Source of the DNA: Geosiphon pyriformis
Taxonomy: Eukaryota; Glomeromycota; Glomeromycetes; Archaeosporales; Geosiphonaceae
Assembly: GCA_016748015.1 (NCBI GenBank)
Contig: JAAOMT010000426.1
Location: forward strand, 153,620-217,619
Length of the DNA stretch: 64,000 bases
Direction of reading: 5' to 3'
Position 1 is the stretch's first letter. Every line of letters starts with the position of its first letter. This document shows, in pieces, positions 32,499-45,572 of this stretch. Both the position numbers and the translations under genes were made by a program. The notes under the pieces are model-generated. The model was given only the letters and a program-made list of their open reading frames with translations. It had not been told where the DNA came from and searched no databases.

Positions 32499-33065
32499 TT
32501 ATTCCAAAGATGACAAGTGGTCATTCAAAGCAGAGTTAAATGAGAAAGTAAAAGAAGGCAGACCACCAAAACCCAAACCACCAGAGAAAGAGAGACTTGA
32601 ATCAGAACCAACAGAAAGACCAGAAGACATAGACACAGAAAAAATAACTTGAGTCCACAATTTACTGCCAAAGGCAGCTGGACGAGAGATGGGCACACTC
32701 TTTTTCACATACAACTTGGCAAGTTGGAGGCAATTCTTATCCAAAGTAATCCGCTTTATAAATGATTTTGAAAGCTTGGGAGTGGAAGCAATCTTAGCAT
32801 CACACTCCAAAACTGAATGACCAAGCTTTCTACATCTATTACACTGAACAAAACCCAATCTAGCTCAAGAAAGCTTCACTCCACCAAGAATTGGAATCAT
32901 GCAAAAAGCTGACTCCAATATTTCATCAAACTCAAAGCTAACCACAGCACAGCAAGTCCTATTGTCACTTTTTAATGACCAATTAATAACACATGTCTTC
33001 CTACCAGCCTTTTCCAAAAAATTTCCAAGATTATGCGCAGTTGTATTCACAGACAAAGTAAACAA
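32499..33065 (-). pseudogene. LINE C ORF1, C-terminal part with zinc knuckle
   Basis: Two open pieces separated by one TGA at about 32862, where the family has Trp (K-L-S-W-A-R). The second holds a CCHC knuckle C-N-R-C-R-K-L-G-H-S-V-L-E-C (32802-32843), the RNA-binding motif of many LINE ORF1 proteins. The Ser/Gly-rich tail after it continues into a helical segment at 32241-32495. Confidence 0.75.
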
Positions 33066-33319
33066 AAGTGCCCTGAACTGATTCCTTGATGCCTATGTTT
33101 CACAATCTTCTACAGCTTTGGCCACATGTACTGAATCTTTCCTGATCAAGAATGACCACTTAGCTGCCAACAGATCTGCTTGACTCGATTCAGCAAACTC
33201 TACCACAGCCTTCTACTACAGCCCAATGAGTTGCAATCGGATCGACACCACTTGACCAAACTCAGAAAGAGCTGCAACAATCATTTTTTTTGGTGTATTT
33301 ATGGGAACTTTCTTTATTA

Positions 33320-34018
33320 CTATGGCCGATCTGAATGAATTCTTTGTTTCTTAAGATTGGTGTTTATGGTGATCTCCTCTTTTCTGGCCAATAATGCAGC
33401 CTTTTTCATGCTAATTTCTGAGGTGAAGGTAAATCTGATAATCCCTTTAAATTTTGAGAGAGTAGTGGCCCCTCCAAAACCATTGATTTTCAAAAATAAT
33501 TTTCTGATGACCTGAGTTTTGGCCATAGCCAATTTGCCTTCTACAGCTGAAAGATTAATGTTCAGAGCAAAAAAATTTTTCATAGCAACTTTCACCTGAG
33601 TTTTGACTATTTTGGGATCTAACCACTTTTTTTCCAAAAAAATACCAAGAGGGGGAGGGAAGAAACCACCATCATTGTCATCCATGTTATAATCCAGAGA
33701 ACCAAGAGGGGAACCACAGACCAAATCATTTTTAACTCTCTTTGCCTTAGAAGTAATAGCAACTGAACTGAAAAAAGACTTATTACTACTGACCAGGATG
33801 TCATCAACAATACTACTACTAGAATCACTTTCTATATCAAAGTACATGCCCCCATCAGAATGAGATTTGGCCAAAGAAACACCACTTTTAATATCAGAAT
33901 GCTTGACATTGCAAAGAGAAACCCTTTTCTTTTGTGAAAAAGAGCCACCAGCAGGACCAGAGGAAGCATTCAAGAAGGCTTTCAAATCTGACGAACTGCC
34001 ACTAAAGACAGCCTCCAT
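33320..34018 (-). pseudogene. LINE C ORF1, N-terminal part
   Basis: The probable start is the ATG at 34018 (M-E-A-V-F-S-G-S-S). The frame is open further upstream, but M-E-A is preceded by leader-like sequence and resembles M-E-P in copy B. It is Ser-rich and acidic, then has the shared core F-F-A-L-N-I-N-L-S-A and I-N-G-F-G-G-A-T-T-L-S-K-F, then ends at a stop. It would be the nucleic-acid-binding protein of the LINE particle. Coding resumes downstream in the same region (33065 to 32241) after two adjacent stops at 33213-33218 where Trp-Gln is conserved. Confidence 0.75.
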
Positions 34019-34139
34019 ATTCACAACAAATGGGTTATGTGTAAAAGAAATAGTAAAATAAAACAGATAGAAAAAACAAAAAACTTCTTTCAAAATTGTG
34101 CTCTTTAAGGAATTTGGGATGTATGAAAGAAAGAAGTTA

Positions 34140-37100
34140 AATATTTATTAATATGAAAATAATTTTACTTTAAGTTATAAAAAACTATCTTTTAAAGAAA
34201 AAGATATTGTTAGTTTTAAACTGAATTTAATTCTATCTATTTTTTTTGAATTCTTCTAACAAAAAGTTTTAATGAATATTCTAAAACATTCAAATAGAAA
34301 TCTAAAGCTAATACTATTAAATTATTGTTTAAAATATTAATAACATTTTTTATTATTAAAAAATTATAAAATGAGACTTAATATAAAATAAAATTTATAC
34401 TATTAACTACTAACACTTATGTTTTATCATCAAAAAACTAGACAAGAAATTAAATTTTGTTTTTATATATATTTATATATAAAATATTGCTTATTAGAAT
34501 TAAAAAAAATTTTCTTACTATAACTAAACAAATTTTTACCAAGTATATAATTACTTAAAATATAACTAAATTGTATATATTAATATACAAAAATAATATT
34601 AAATTAGTTCAATACAAGCTTATGCTTTTAAAAACTGGAATTAAATAAATAGTAATATCTTTAAAAACAGCTAAATTAAAACAAATTACAGTACAATAAG
34701 TTTATATATAGATAAAAAAAATTATATAATATAATACATATTTTTTTACTATATAATATTAAAAAATCTAACAAATTATAAACAATAATACTAATTAAAA
34801 GTATGTAAAAAAAAGTATAATACTAATATCTTAAGTTTTATATTTGATTATTAATATTAGTTTTAATAATATATACAAAGTTTTTTTTTATAAAAATTAA
34901 CTATTTAGAAATAACCAAATTAATAACATTAATATTTTTAAACTTAACTAGTATTTTTTGTTAAAAATTAATTAATTGTATTTTAATTGTTTTATTTTGT
35001 TGTACTTAACTAATATTAATTTTATTATTGATTTAAAAAAATTAACTGAGATCTTTTTAATAATTAATTTTTGATTCAATTTAATATTGGCTTATTTTAT
35101 ATTGGTATTTACCAAAAATTTTTCATTAATAATTAATTTTTTATTTTGATTAAAACTAGATTTAAAAATAAATATTAACCAAATAATTTTATAAAATTTT
35201 GAAAAAATAATTTTTTTTTTAAATCTATTTACTTAATAAAACAACTTTTTTATAATTTATAATTTTTTATTTAAATTTTTTTTAAAAATAACTAATATAT
35301 TAATATTTAAAGTAAATAATTTTATTAAACCAAAATTATTATTTTTAAATAATAATATATTCTAAGTCTTTTTGATAATAGAAATTAGTAGAAAAAAATT
35401 TAATATTTTATTATTAATTATAATATTAACTACAAAAAAATATAATATTTATAATATATTATAAGTTATAGTTTTAGTTTTATATAGTATTTTGTTATTT
35501 ATATTATTATTTTTACTATTTTTTATATTATTTAAATTTGCATACTAAGTTTTTTTAATAATTAAATTGTCTAAATTGCTGGTTTTTAAAGCTTTATTGA
35601 TTTTTTTAGCTTACTTTTTATTTTATTGTCTTATAATTTATGTATATAATTAATAATGTTTAAAATAGTTAAAACTAAAGAGTTTATAGACAAGTTAATT
35701 ATTTAAACTAGATTATAAAGCTTATGTATTTTTTTGTCAATATTTCTAAAAACAAAAATTAATAAAAACTTATTTTTTTAATACTTAAGCATATATTAGT
35801 TCAATTTTTTCTGTATCTAAGTTTTTAACAAAAAAAACTGTTGGTTTTATTACTTTAAACAAATTAATATTGGCAAAAATATTTACTGAATAAAAGAGAA
35901 AAAAGAAATATAAAATAAAATTTTTGGCATAAATTTTTTGCTTTTATTATAATAAAAAAATTTACATGAAAAATTTTTTTTTTTAAATAAAATAATAATT
36001 AATTAGCTTTTTACTAGTTTAAAAATTTATTTTTATTTTTAATTAGAAATCTTTTTTCTTTTAAAGTTTTATTAAAAAAAATTTATTTAAGATAATTTTA
36101 ATATAATTTTTGTTTTAATCAAGAGTCTTAAAATATTTAATAAAAAACTAATAACTAAATTGTTTTTTTGTTTTTTTTAATTATTACTAAAATAACTAAA
36201 AAAACTAAATCGAATTTAAAAATTTTTTAATTAAGATTATTTAATAAAATTCAATTTAAGAATAAAATTTTAAAAAACTAAATATAATTTTTATAAATTA
36301 ATTAAAAAATAAAAATAAAAATATTATTAATTAAAAAGTTTCAAAAAAAAATTAATTTCTAATTAGTTTATTAAATATATTTTTTATTTAAAAAATTGTA
36401 ATATAGTTTCTAGAAATTTGATTTTTAATATGATATTTATGATTTTTAAACATTTATTCTGTTTTTTAAGACATTAAAAGATTAAATTTTTTGTTTTTTG
36501 TAAAAATATCTGTTTAAATATGCTTATTAACAAATTTGTAATTAATTTGGGTTTGGTTTTTATAATTAATAATATAAATAATTTTTTTAAGAATATTAAT
36601 TGTAAAATTAAAATAAATTTATTAAATTTATTATTAATATTTTTTAAATTTATTATTATAATATTTGTTTTAAAATATTTTTTTTAAACATTAATTGTAT
36701 TATTTATATGTATAAAAATAAAATAAAGTTAATATGCTTTAATTTTCATAATAAATATTAATTTAAAAGACATAAAATTATTAATATTATTTAAAAAAAA
36801 ATTTTATAAATAAATTAAGTTAAAATTAAAAGTTATTTAAATAATTTAAACAATAAAAAACTGATTATATAGCTAATAAAGCTTAATTTTTGGCTGTATT
36901 TACTTTATAATATTTTTAAAATTAAATAATTTATTAAATTATTTTATAAAATTTATATATATAAATATAACTTGTTTTGTTTTAAAATTAACCAAAATTT
37001 AATGTATTAAACAATTTAATTAAGTGCTAACTAAAATTAGTTTTAATAGACATATTGTTACAATTATTATTTAAATAAAAAAAAAATTATTGTTTATAAT

Positions 37101-37970
37101 CAGTTTTAAATTAAGTATTATAATTAATATAAATACCAAAAAATTAAGTAAAGTCAATATTTTATTTTTATAAGAAAAGACAAACTTTAAAAAAAATAGT
37201 GCTTTAAAAAAATAAAAAATAAAAAAACTTTTCTAATATTTTAAAAAAATTAGTTGTTTTAGATAAAAAAAAAAATTTTTTTTATTTTTTTGGCCATTTA
37301 AGCAAATGTAAAAAAATAGCAAAAAAAATAGCTTTATTATTAGTTTAAATAACTAATTATATATAAAAAATGCATAAATTATAATTATTAATTAATAATT
37401 AAATTATATTTTGTTTTATTATAATTAAATTCAATATTAAAATTATATAATTATATATAAAAAACATAAATTATGTTTAATATAATATATATATATTAAA
37501 TATATTTAAATAATAATCATATTATATATATAAACAATAAAAAAAATTTAAGATATAATATTAATTATTAAATTATTAAGGTTTTTAATAAATTTAATTT
37601 GAAAACAAAAAATTAGCTTTTTAATATAAAACTTCAAGTTTTAAATTTAATAATTATAGTTAAATTAATTATTATTGTAATATGCTATATTAAACAGAAT
37701 AATTAATATAAATATATAAATAATATAATTTTAAATAATTAAAATACATAATAATATTTTTAATTAAATGCTAATAATATAAAACTTATAATAATAATAT
37801 TATTATTATTATTTAATAAATGAATTCCAAATACTATTTAACACAAAAATAATATTATTAAAAATAGTAAAAATATTACCAAAACTTAAATAAATAAATA
37901 TCCTTAAATTTAAATGGCTGATTATATATAAAAAGTGCATAATTTATATTTTATATCAAACATGCTATGT
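34140..37970. other. Extremely AT-rich block with LINE-tail motifs
   Basis: About 3.8 kb of almost pure A/T with no usable frame. Near its right end the LINE 3' motif recurs on the plus strand: AATTATATATAAAAAATGCATAAATT at about 37352-37376, a weaker copy at about 37446, and GGCTGATTATATATAAAAAG with TGCATAAT at about 37916-37942. I infer at least two decayed plus-strand LINE copies. The interior is unalignable by eye. Confidence 0.5.
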
Positions 37971-38478
37971 ATATGTTAAAAAATAATTTCTATTAAAATG
38001 CTTAGAAGAATGATTGATTTGTATTGAAATAAAAGTCGTGTGATTGGATAGATAGCCAGCGAGTAAAAGCATCCGAAGATCACAACCCATGGTAATTTAT
38101 CAGTCATTGTTATGGAGATCCTTAAAGATCAAAATAGTACTAGCAAATTTCCTTGCCATTTTTTTAATAATTTTTTCACATATAACGTTAGTAAAAAATT
38201 GAATAGCTCTTGCTGAATAAAAGGGGAAATTTTTTATAATAGAGTTTTCGAGATAACACTACACCTATCTCTTTCTTTTCAACATCCCAATAAAGGGCTT
38301 TTTAGATCAGTTGAGTGTAAGGTATGCGTGAGAATTTTCAAAGAAAAGGCCTGTTTCATCGTTCGTTTTAATTAATGTCTCCAATTGTCGAATCAGTATG
38401 TTTTCACCCACTAGCTCATGATTTTTTGATCAAATGCTTCTTGATCATTCCATAAATTGGATTCTTCGATAGCCTCTA
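37971..38478. other. Upstream region of the BTB gene
   Basis: Composition returns to host-like. No gene is seen. It presumably holds the promoter of the gene at 38479. Confidence 0.4.
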
Positions 38479-39490
38479 ATGTCAAAGAATGGTGAGAATG
38501 GGTATTCCCCGCCTGAGAACAGGGTAGTCTTAAATGTTGGTGGTATTAAGGTTAGCAAGATAATTTTTGAAGTTTCGAAAACACTTTCAGCTTGGCTATA
38601 TTTTTCCTAATCTAATTTTAGATTTTTACTATCCTTATGAAAATTTTTTTGGCTCATATAATTACATATACTCAATGCTGTTAAATATATCGCTGGAATC
38701 TTGATCGTCTTTCATGAATCAGTTTGAAACCTATAGAACCACTTTGACAGCCTTCCCCGAGACTTTTCTAGGCACGATGTTTGCCCCGCGTAATGAAGCG
38801 CTCCTTCGAAATACAAACGACAATGAATATTTTTTTGATCGAAATCCTCGTGCATTTTACTATATTATGGAATATTATCGCACTGGCAAAGTCTACTGGG
38901 GTGATTACGGTTTAAATGGTCCAAAAATATCAAGGAAACAACTCGAGGCAGAATACGATTATTTTCAAATTCATCCGGAAAATCACATCTTAGCCCCAAC
39001 TCGAGGTGATGAGCATGATGCCGCTACTCGTCTTGATGAGTTTGTTAATATGTTGGCTTCTGTGCTCGAAGAACTTCGTGCAAATTTTCGAACCCGGGCA
39101 AAAATCACCTTTCCAGCATTAGATAGTAGGAAATTGTGTGTGCGGCCAGATTTAAAAATTCTATGTGATTTGGTGCAACCGTTTTCCTTAGTTGGATATC
39201 ACTTTTTGAGGTTGTTTGGTGATGAAATTGGCAAGCATTTGGAGACGAAAATTTCAACTTTGGAGTGTAGGTGCGTTTTAAAAGAGGGTAGTGGAACCGA
39301 TGATGAGGATGCCGCCTGTACCATCATCTTTACAATGACTCATAAATTGGATGTGGAGTTGATCAAAAATCTATCAGTTATTGCCAATACCAATATTAAC
39401 GAGCTGACTGATATGGGCGTCAATAGCGGCCGGACAACGAAATCGTCAACTACTATGAAAACCAGGTCGAGTAATCGTCGCAACGGATAA
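38479..39490 (+). CDS. BTB/POZ (K+ channel tetramerisation-type, KCTD-like) protein, 279 aa, two exons
   Basis: Exon 1 is 38479-38550 (24 codons, ending V-V-L-N-V-G-G-I-K). The intron is 38551-38722 (172 bp, gttagc...cag, phase 0). Exon 2 is 38723-39490. The junction rebuilds the T1/BTB signature: L-N-V-G-G-x-K then F-E-T-Y-R-T-T-L-T-A-F-P-E-T-F-L-G-T-M-F, followed by Y-F-F-D-R-N-P-R-A-F-Y-Y-I-M-E-Y-Y-R-T-G-K-V. Such domains assemble homo-oligomers and in KCTD proteins recruit cullin-3. No membrane segments follow, so it is not a channel. The C-terminal 150 residues are unassigned and end in a basic, Ser/Thr-rich tail. The ATG at 38714 lies inside the intron end and would lose the first BTB strand. 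Confidence 0.85.
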
Positions 39491-39830
39491 GGGTGGGCTT
39501 GAGTTGCAACTCATGTAAAGATTATACGATTAGAGCTTCGTAGGTAAGTTGAAAATCTCATTGGCCCAGAGGTCCTGACCATGGGAAAGTTTTTTTATCT
39601 ATAGATTAAAAACTTCAGATTTATTCATGGAAGAGATGAATATATCGTGTAAGTCAGGAAGAAGGCCCCTGATCCCGCAGGGACGGGAAACAGCATCAAT
39701 TTTGGTTTTCGCTCATTTAGTAAAATAATTATTATAAAATCTAATTTTTTTAGATTATGCGAGACAATGTATACCTGCAATTTTCGTGAAAAGTATCTCA
39801 AAACTGAATTATGTCTTTAGACAATTTTAA
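39491..39830. other. 3' flank of the BTB gene
   Basis: Includes a short GC-rich palindromic patch (GATCCCGCAGGGACGGGA at about 39674). No gene seen. Confidence 0.4.
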
Positions 39831-41800
39831 CCATTTACCCATCAAATTTATTTGTAATTAGAATTTGATTTGTTGTTATATTTTAAAACAGTTATTATAT
39901 TATTTAAATAATTTACAGATTTAAGGAAGTGTTATATAGTTTTCTTGAAAGCTTAAAAACATTTAATAAATTTATTATTATTTAATATTCCAAAACTTAA
40001 TTTAGTTTCTTTTATTAATTTTTTCAAAAATAATTATTAGTAACAAAAATTGGCTAGTAATTTAAACATATAATTGATTGGTTTAAAACAACCAGATTTT
40101 TTAGTAAACTTTTTAATAAAACCAAGAGTTAAGTAATTTAAACTTTAATATTTATAATAATATTAACAATTAAAATTTTTTTACTAAATTTAGTTTTAAT
40201 AACAGCAATATTAAAAACTTTTTAAATTCTAAAAATTATAATTGCAGATTTTTGGCCAATTATATTATTAATCTTAAAAATTGTACAATAAAAGTTAATT
40301 AATTTTAAAAATATTTTAATATTAATAATTTAAAATTAAAAATAAATTATTACAAACTAATAAATTTTATTTTAATATTATCAATCTTATTATATACTTT
40401 AAATTTATTTTTAATATTATAAAATATAACCACAACAAAAAAACCAATTTTAAATACAATAAAATATAATAATTTAATAAATTCAATCTTAATAACAACA
40501 TTTAAAAATTTTTAAAATACAAATTTATATAAAAAAGCTTAATATTGTTTTTAAAAACTAATTTAAAACCAAAAAAAGTTAAAAAGTAATTTAAACATAA
40601 TTTAGTTTAATTTTTAAAAAACATTAAAGCAAAAGTCATTTAATTAAAAAATTTTCCAATTATTAAAAATATTATTAAATAATACAACAGTATTAAAAAT
40701 ATATTGTTTTATTTTTTTATATTATATTAAATTTTTAAAGTAAATAATATTGTTTATAAAGTAAAAAAAAATATATATTAAACATAATTTGTATTGTTTG
40801 TATAAACAAAAATTGTTTAAAATTAATTATATTAAACAATATAGTTATATGTAAATGTATATTTATTTTAATAAATATGTTATTACTATTTTTGTTTAAA
40901 TTAAAAAACATTATTATTTACAATTAAAAATTTAATAAAACAAACTAATAAAAATTAATAATACATAAAAATCAAAACTTTAATTTTTTAAATAAATTAA
41001 TAATAATTTCAAAAATACAAAACTGGTGCTTTAAAAAATAACAAAAATAAATCTTTTTTAAATTTAAAATATAATAATAAATCTTAAAATTTTTGTTAAT
41101 AGTAAAAATAATATTAAAACTATTTGGTGAAAAAAAATTGGTTTGTGTTATTTAAAAAAAATTTACTATTAAAAATTTTTTGTTTATTGTTTTTTTAAGG
41201 TATTAATAAAAATAGTAATTGCTTTTTTTTTGAAATTTACAAGATTAAAATATAAAAATAATAATATTTGAATTATGAAATTATTTGTTATTTTTAGTTA
41301 TCTTAAGTTAAATAACTCATATGTTTTTTAAATAGGTTTATATTTAAATTAAATTATTATTATTATATTTTTTAATTTAATTTTATTTAAATTCTGCCAG
41401 TTTACTTTGTAATAATTATAAATTTTAATAAGTTTTTAATATAAACAGTAATTTATAAAAAACAATTAATTTAAATAAGCATATTAAAAACATTATAATA
41501 AAATAATAATAATAAAATAAAAAATAATTGTTGTAAAAATAACAAATAAATAATAATTATTACTATAATTTTTTATCTTAAATTATAATATTAATAATTA
41601 ATTAATTGATTAATTTAAGAATAAATGTTAATAATTAATTTATATAATAAAATTAATATAAAAAAAATTGAAATAATGGCTAAAAATAATTAACATAATT
41701 AAATAATATCAAAATTAAATAGAAATATTTTGTTTAATGTAATATTTTATTTTTTAAAAAAAAATTTAAATTAATTTTTAATTTGATTATTGGTAAAAAA
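39830..41800 (-). mobile_element. LINE copy E: extremely decayed minus-strand LINE (inferred)
   Basis: Almost pure A/T, but about 75 bases near 40480-40555 align without gaps to 62085-62160 in minus-strand LINE G: both contain AAATTCAATC, then TATAAAAAAGCTT or TATACAAAAAAGCTT, and ATATTGTTTTT, at the same spacing. The alignment is suggestive further left. I take the block, or most of it, as a minus-strand LINE near the end of its decay. Outer limits are uncertain. Confidence 0.45.
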
Positions 41801-42640
41801 GCACTAACATTACTTTCAATTTTGTGGTTGAAGCATAAAATTATTTTAATTGTGTTTTTTACAATGACTGGATTTTGTATTCAAAATTAAATAAGTTCAA
41901 GATTTTCGTAGTCGTGCTGCATTGGACATTTTAAATATGACCATGTTATTCAAGAAATTATTTGCTCATAGAATTAAAATTTAACACAGATAAAAAAACT
42001 CAAAATTAACTTTCTTCATTTGGGCAAAAAAAGATGCGTGTGAAAGAGAATAAACAAAATTCGTTTGAGAGTGCTTGTTACCTATAATTTATTTCAGTTA
42101 ATGCTTTGGTATACGGAATTCAATCAACCTATTTTCGGGTTGAACTTTTCTAATATTCTAAATAGGCATGAAAATTAAAAAGTTATTTTTTATAGTGTGC
42201 AAAAAGATTTCTATTTGCAACCATAAAAGGCCAAGAATCCGAAACTAAATGTGGAAAACAACAAATGGGCCTGCCTACCGCAGAATTGGCACGTCCATGA
42301 TCTCTGATCAACTGATAATGCGAGAGAACTATTGATGTGGTGGTCATCCTGCATAGTAAATAGAAAAAGACCGGGCAGAACGTCGGTGCTGAGGTTGTAG
42401 AAACCTGAACAGAAAACTGATGAGCTTCGAAAGGCTTTTGCATGTCGGAAGTAATTCTAATGAGTTACACGATTGAATTCCAGACCACACAATCAACAGA
42501 CGCATCATGCAGTGTATGGGTGTTACCTTGCAATTTTGCATGATTCGAAAACACGATTCCCAGCCACAAAATGATGTGGTTGATTCACTTATAAAAGACT
42601 CTGAATTCCATCGCGCTAGCTAAGTTTATCAAGAATTTGA
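41800..42640. other. Intergenic region upstream of the gene at 42650
   Basis: Host-like composition from about 41830. The stretch 42200-42550 is relatively GC-rich, but neither strand gives a convincing frame. Confidence 0.4.
42589..42598 (+). promoter_or_regulatory. TATA box for gene at 42650
   Basis: CTTATAAAAGA sits about 55 bases upstream of the ATG in non-AT-rich context, so it is more credible than most here. Confidence 0.55.
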
Positions 42641-42649
42641 TAGATTATA

Positions 42650-43254
42650 ATGTCTAAAGATTTACGAAAATCTCGTTCATTTTCTAGTTTCTCTCAATCT
42701 TCTTTTCAAACCACGCCTGATGAAATATCATCGTATTTTTTTAACTCCAATAGTTTTAAAATGAAGCAATTTGAACTAAAAAATAGTAAAAATTTACTTT
42801 TACCAATCATTATCAATAATGATAATAATGATAATCAAATAGAAGAACTGAATGAATTCATCGAATACGAAATCCAGGGAGCAAGCTCAGAATATAATCA
42901 AAAATGTGATAACGAACGATTATTAAAATATGCTGTGGAAATTGAACGAGTTCGAAAGAAGGCATCCGAAAAAAATCATTTTTTGGATGATCACAAGGAT
43001 AATCATGGTGTAAAATCTATCTTGGGTGATTGGGAAGGGCTATTTGTTGAAGAGCCCGACGAGTTGGAGGAATCTGATGATGACGTAGGTTTTAATTTTC
43101 AATGAGATTTACATATAATAGCTGATTTTTACCCTTTTTAATTAAAACCTATTTTATGAATTAGCAGGAAGAAACTACAATTTACCAATCAAGTGATGCC
43201 TACTATTTTTCTGATGACTCAGATTTCGGAAACAATGAAGAATTGCGGTGGTAA
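42650..43254 (+). CDS. Hypothetical W-G-x-F-V-E-E protein, 174 aa, two exons
   Basis: Exon 1 is 42650-43084, the intron is 43085-43164 (gtaggt...ttag; an alternative acceptor at ttagcag would drop one Gln), and exon 2 is 43165-43254, phase 0. The N-terminus is Ser/Phe-rich, followed by an Asn/Asp-rich stretch (residues 53-63) and a charged helix (about 90-110). The notable part is G-D-W-E-G-L-F-V-E-E-P followed by an acidic stretch just before the intron. The gene at 55378 has G-W-D-G-T-F-V-E-E at the same place relative to its own phase-0 intron, so the two are paralogues. Exon 2 is short and acidic/aromatic (Y-Y-F-S-D-D-S-D), ending L-R-W. I do not know a function. A TATA box lies about 55 bases upstream. 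Confidence 0.72.
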
Positions 43255-43679
43255 AGAGGTTTTCAAAAGAATTCTTAGGATAAAATAGTTGAAATATTTG
43301 AATCTGATATCAATAGCATTTACTCTTGTGGTTTTTAGATTCTTGTATAAAAAAGTTAAAAAGTTTTAAAATTTTCTTGCAAAGAAAAATTGTATTTTTA
43401 TAATTATTAGTAAAGCTACGTTTTTATTTTATTTTTTAACAGTTTCCTTTATAATTTATAAAGTTCTTAAAAACTTAAGCTTTTCAATAAACTCTGATAG
43501 TTGAATTGTTAATTTTCTTGGGTTTTTGGGTAAGGCTGAATGAAAATGGTAAAATTTTATTAAATTTTTATTTTCAAAATAAAAATAAAAATTATTATAA
43601 TTATATAAAATTTGTTTATTACTTATTTTGGTAATATCATAAATGGCATATGACAATTCTTGTAATATTTAAGTCTTAA

Positions 43680-44100
43680 TTTATATTTTCTAGTTTGAAA
43701 AAAATTAAATAATAGCGAATAAATATAACTATTAATATATTAGAAATTTGATAATAATGATTTACATTTTTAAAAAAATTATGGTTCAATTATTTTAAAT
43801 ATAATTGTTAAAAATAATGATATATTTCTAAATTAATAAAATTTATTGGTTTATGTTTTTATTTTATATATTAAAAAAATATTATGTTAATTAATTAAAT
43901 TAAAATTTTATAATATAATCAACTTTTAAATTTACAAAAACATTCTAAATATTTGAATTTAAATTTTTTGATTTTAAAATTAAAATATTTATTTTAAATA
44001 CTGTGTTTTATCTGAAAGTTTGTATATTTTTATGAACTTTGAATTTAATATTAATAATTAAGCTTTGGTAACTAATTATTTAATTAAACATATTTCAGAC
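43680..44100. other. AT-rich stretch, no gene
   Basis: A/T-rich with no frame or motif that I can place. Confidence 0.4.
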
Positions 44101-44569
44101 GAAAATGTGTTTTATAACTTGCCATTAGAAAATTTTTTGGATTTTTGAATTGATTGATCACTTATCAATTGGCCACCAAATTTAGTCCATGCCAAAAAGT
44201 AAGGTCAACTTTAGGCCAAGTTCCAGTCATTCAGAACAATTGGGATTAAATCTGGAAGAAAAACATTGCTCAGCTTTAAGCTGAAACTGATATTCCAATT
44301 TCTTGATTGAAACAGTAAAAAATTAACACTTAACACCATTAGTAATAATGAAATTCTTTGTCTTTTCTTCCATTTTAATTTTAAATTGGAATAAGCCTGT
44401 CTTTTTGGTTATTGAAAATTCCGAATAAGTTTTTTGTTTAAAATTTGGCAAATATTCATTTAAATTTCTAACCAAAATCTATAACATTTTTTGGATTACA
44501 CAATTTTCTTAAACACAAATTTAGGAGATTTTTTCTTTCGAAATACCCTAATATCAATTTTATAATAAA

Positions 44570-44800
44570 CTAATATGTAGTATGACCTTCTGCATTTATA
44601 CAAGTTTTAATACGGGTAAACATATTACGAATATTCGTAAGTACGACCTTCTCTGGAAGGTTTACCCATTCTTTTTACCACCATTCCTTTCATTTTTTCT
44701 CTAAATGATGCTTCGAAAGAGCCCAAATATTCTCAATAGAGTTGAGATCTGGGTTATATGATGACCATGGCAGAACACGACATGAAAGTCTTGCTTGGAG
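44570..44800 (-). pseudogene. Tc1/mariner transposase C-terminal fragment
   Basis: On the minus strand V-L-P-W-S-S-Y-N-P-D-L-N-S-I-E-N-I-W (about 44725-44780) matches the third catalytic block of Tc1-like transposases (W-P-x-x-S-P-D-L-N-P-I-E). After two stops the reading continues with N-L-P-E-K-V and ends R-I-K-T-C-I-N-A-E-G-H-T-T-Y before TAG at 44570-44572, the usual Tc1 C-terminus. The N-terminal two thirds are not found upstream. Confidence 0.7.
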
Positions 44801-44886
44801 GCCACCACACACATTAAAAATGGAGGTAAATCATGCTTGGGCAGAATTGCAATGTACCCGACCCTTGAGAGCTTGTCCCGGAAAGT

Positions 44887-45129
44887 TTATTTGCCGACTT
44901 CGAGGTCTGGTTGCATTTCTTTGAGCGCTTTGATTTCGGCTGCCGTAACAAGATGATTTCCGTCCACGACTTTGCCGATCTGGCGACGTTTGCGAGAAGT
45001 AAGCTTGTGAGCGGTTAGGAAGATGAACATCCGAAATTTAGACATTTTTGTAAGTAGGGTGGCAGGAGCGAAAGAGAACATCAGTTGGTTTGGGTGATTT
45101 CGGTCAAAATTAATTAATGACTTCACCAT
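44887..45129 (-). other. GC-richer open stretch of unknown nature
   Basis: An 80-codon minus-strand frame in balanced-composition DNA next to the Tc1 fragment. It has a basic K-L-T-S-R-K-R-R patch. No family recognised, no TATA or splice context found. It could be an exon or chance. Confidence 0.2.
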
Positions 45130-45572
45130 TTGATTTTAAGGTAAATGAAAATAGATAAAAAAAATAAAATGGGTGACGGCAGGAATGAATGAGAGGCTGT
45201 GTGATATCAGGGTGACCAAAAATAACATGTACGCGTCGACCTTTTCTGCAACAAGGTTGGTAACGCGACAAATTTTATTAATGAAGTTAGCGCAATCACT
45301 TTCCCATGGAACTCTACTTACTAAAAAATGAAAAGTTCAGAATCAGCGCATATTTTATATCGGTAGTTCATTTAATATAAACCAATCCAACTTGACAAAA
45401 AGTAATTTTAGAAATACTTAAAATCTTTTTATCCATATTTAAAAGGGCCTAACTTACAAAAGCTACACCATAATCTTTTATTTTTTGACGATTCGTCTTA
45501 TTAAGCTTTTATTTGTTGATTTCATTGATGAAAAGAATATGTTTAACTCACATTTCATATTTTTCCTATCAG

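Larger units (their letters stand above)
27315..34136 (-). mobile_element. LINE copy C: near full-length non-LTR retrotransposon, inactivated
   Basis: Reads right to left: 5' end near 34136, ORF1 from 34018, ORF2 with APE-like endonuclease, reverse transcriptase, RNase H and a C-terminal domain ending at 27430, then a 3' UTR containing TAGTTACGTGTAGAAAATGC (about 27394-27413) and an A-rich end at about 27302-27320. Domain order (endonuclease, RT, RNase H) fits RNase H-bearing LINE clades such as I or Tad. About a dozen stops interrupt it. It is the least decayed LINE here and served as the reference for the others. Confidence 0.9.

Noticed and set aside
39674-39691. GC-rich palindromic patch after the BTB gene as a terminator or small RNA
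   Set aside because: Too short and isolated; polymerase II genes do not need such a hairpin and no partner structure was found.
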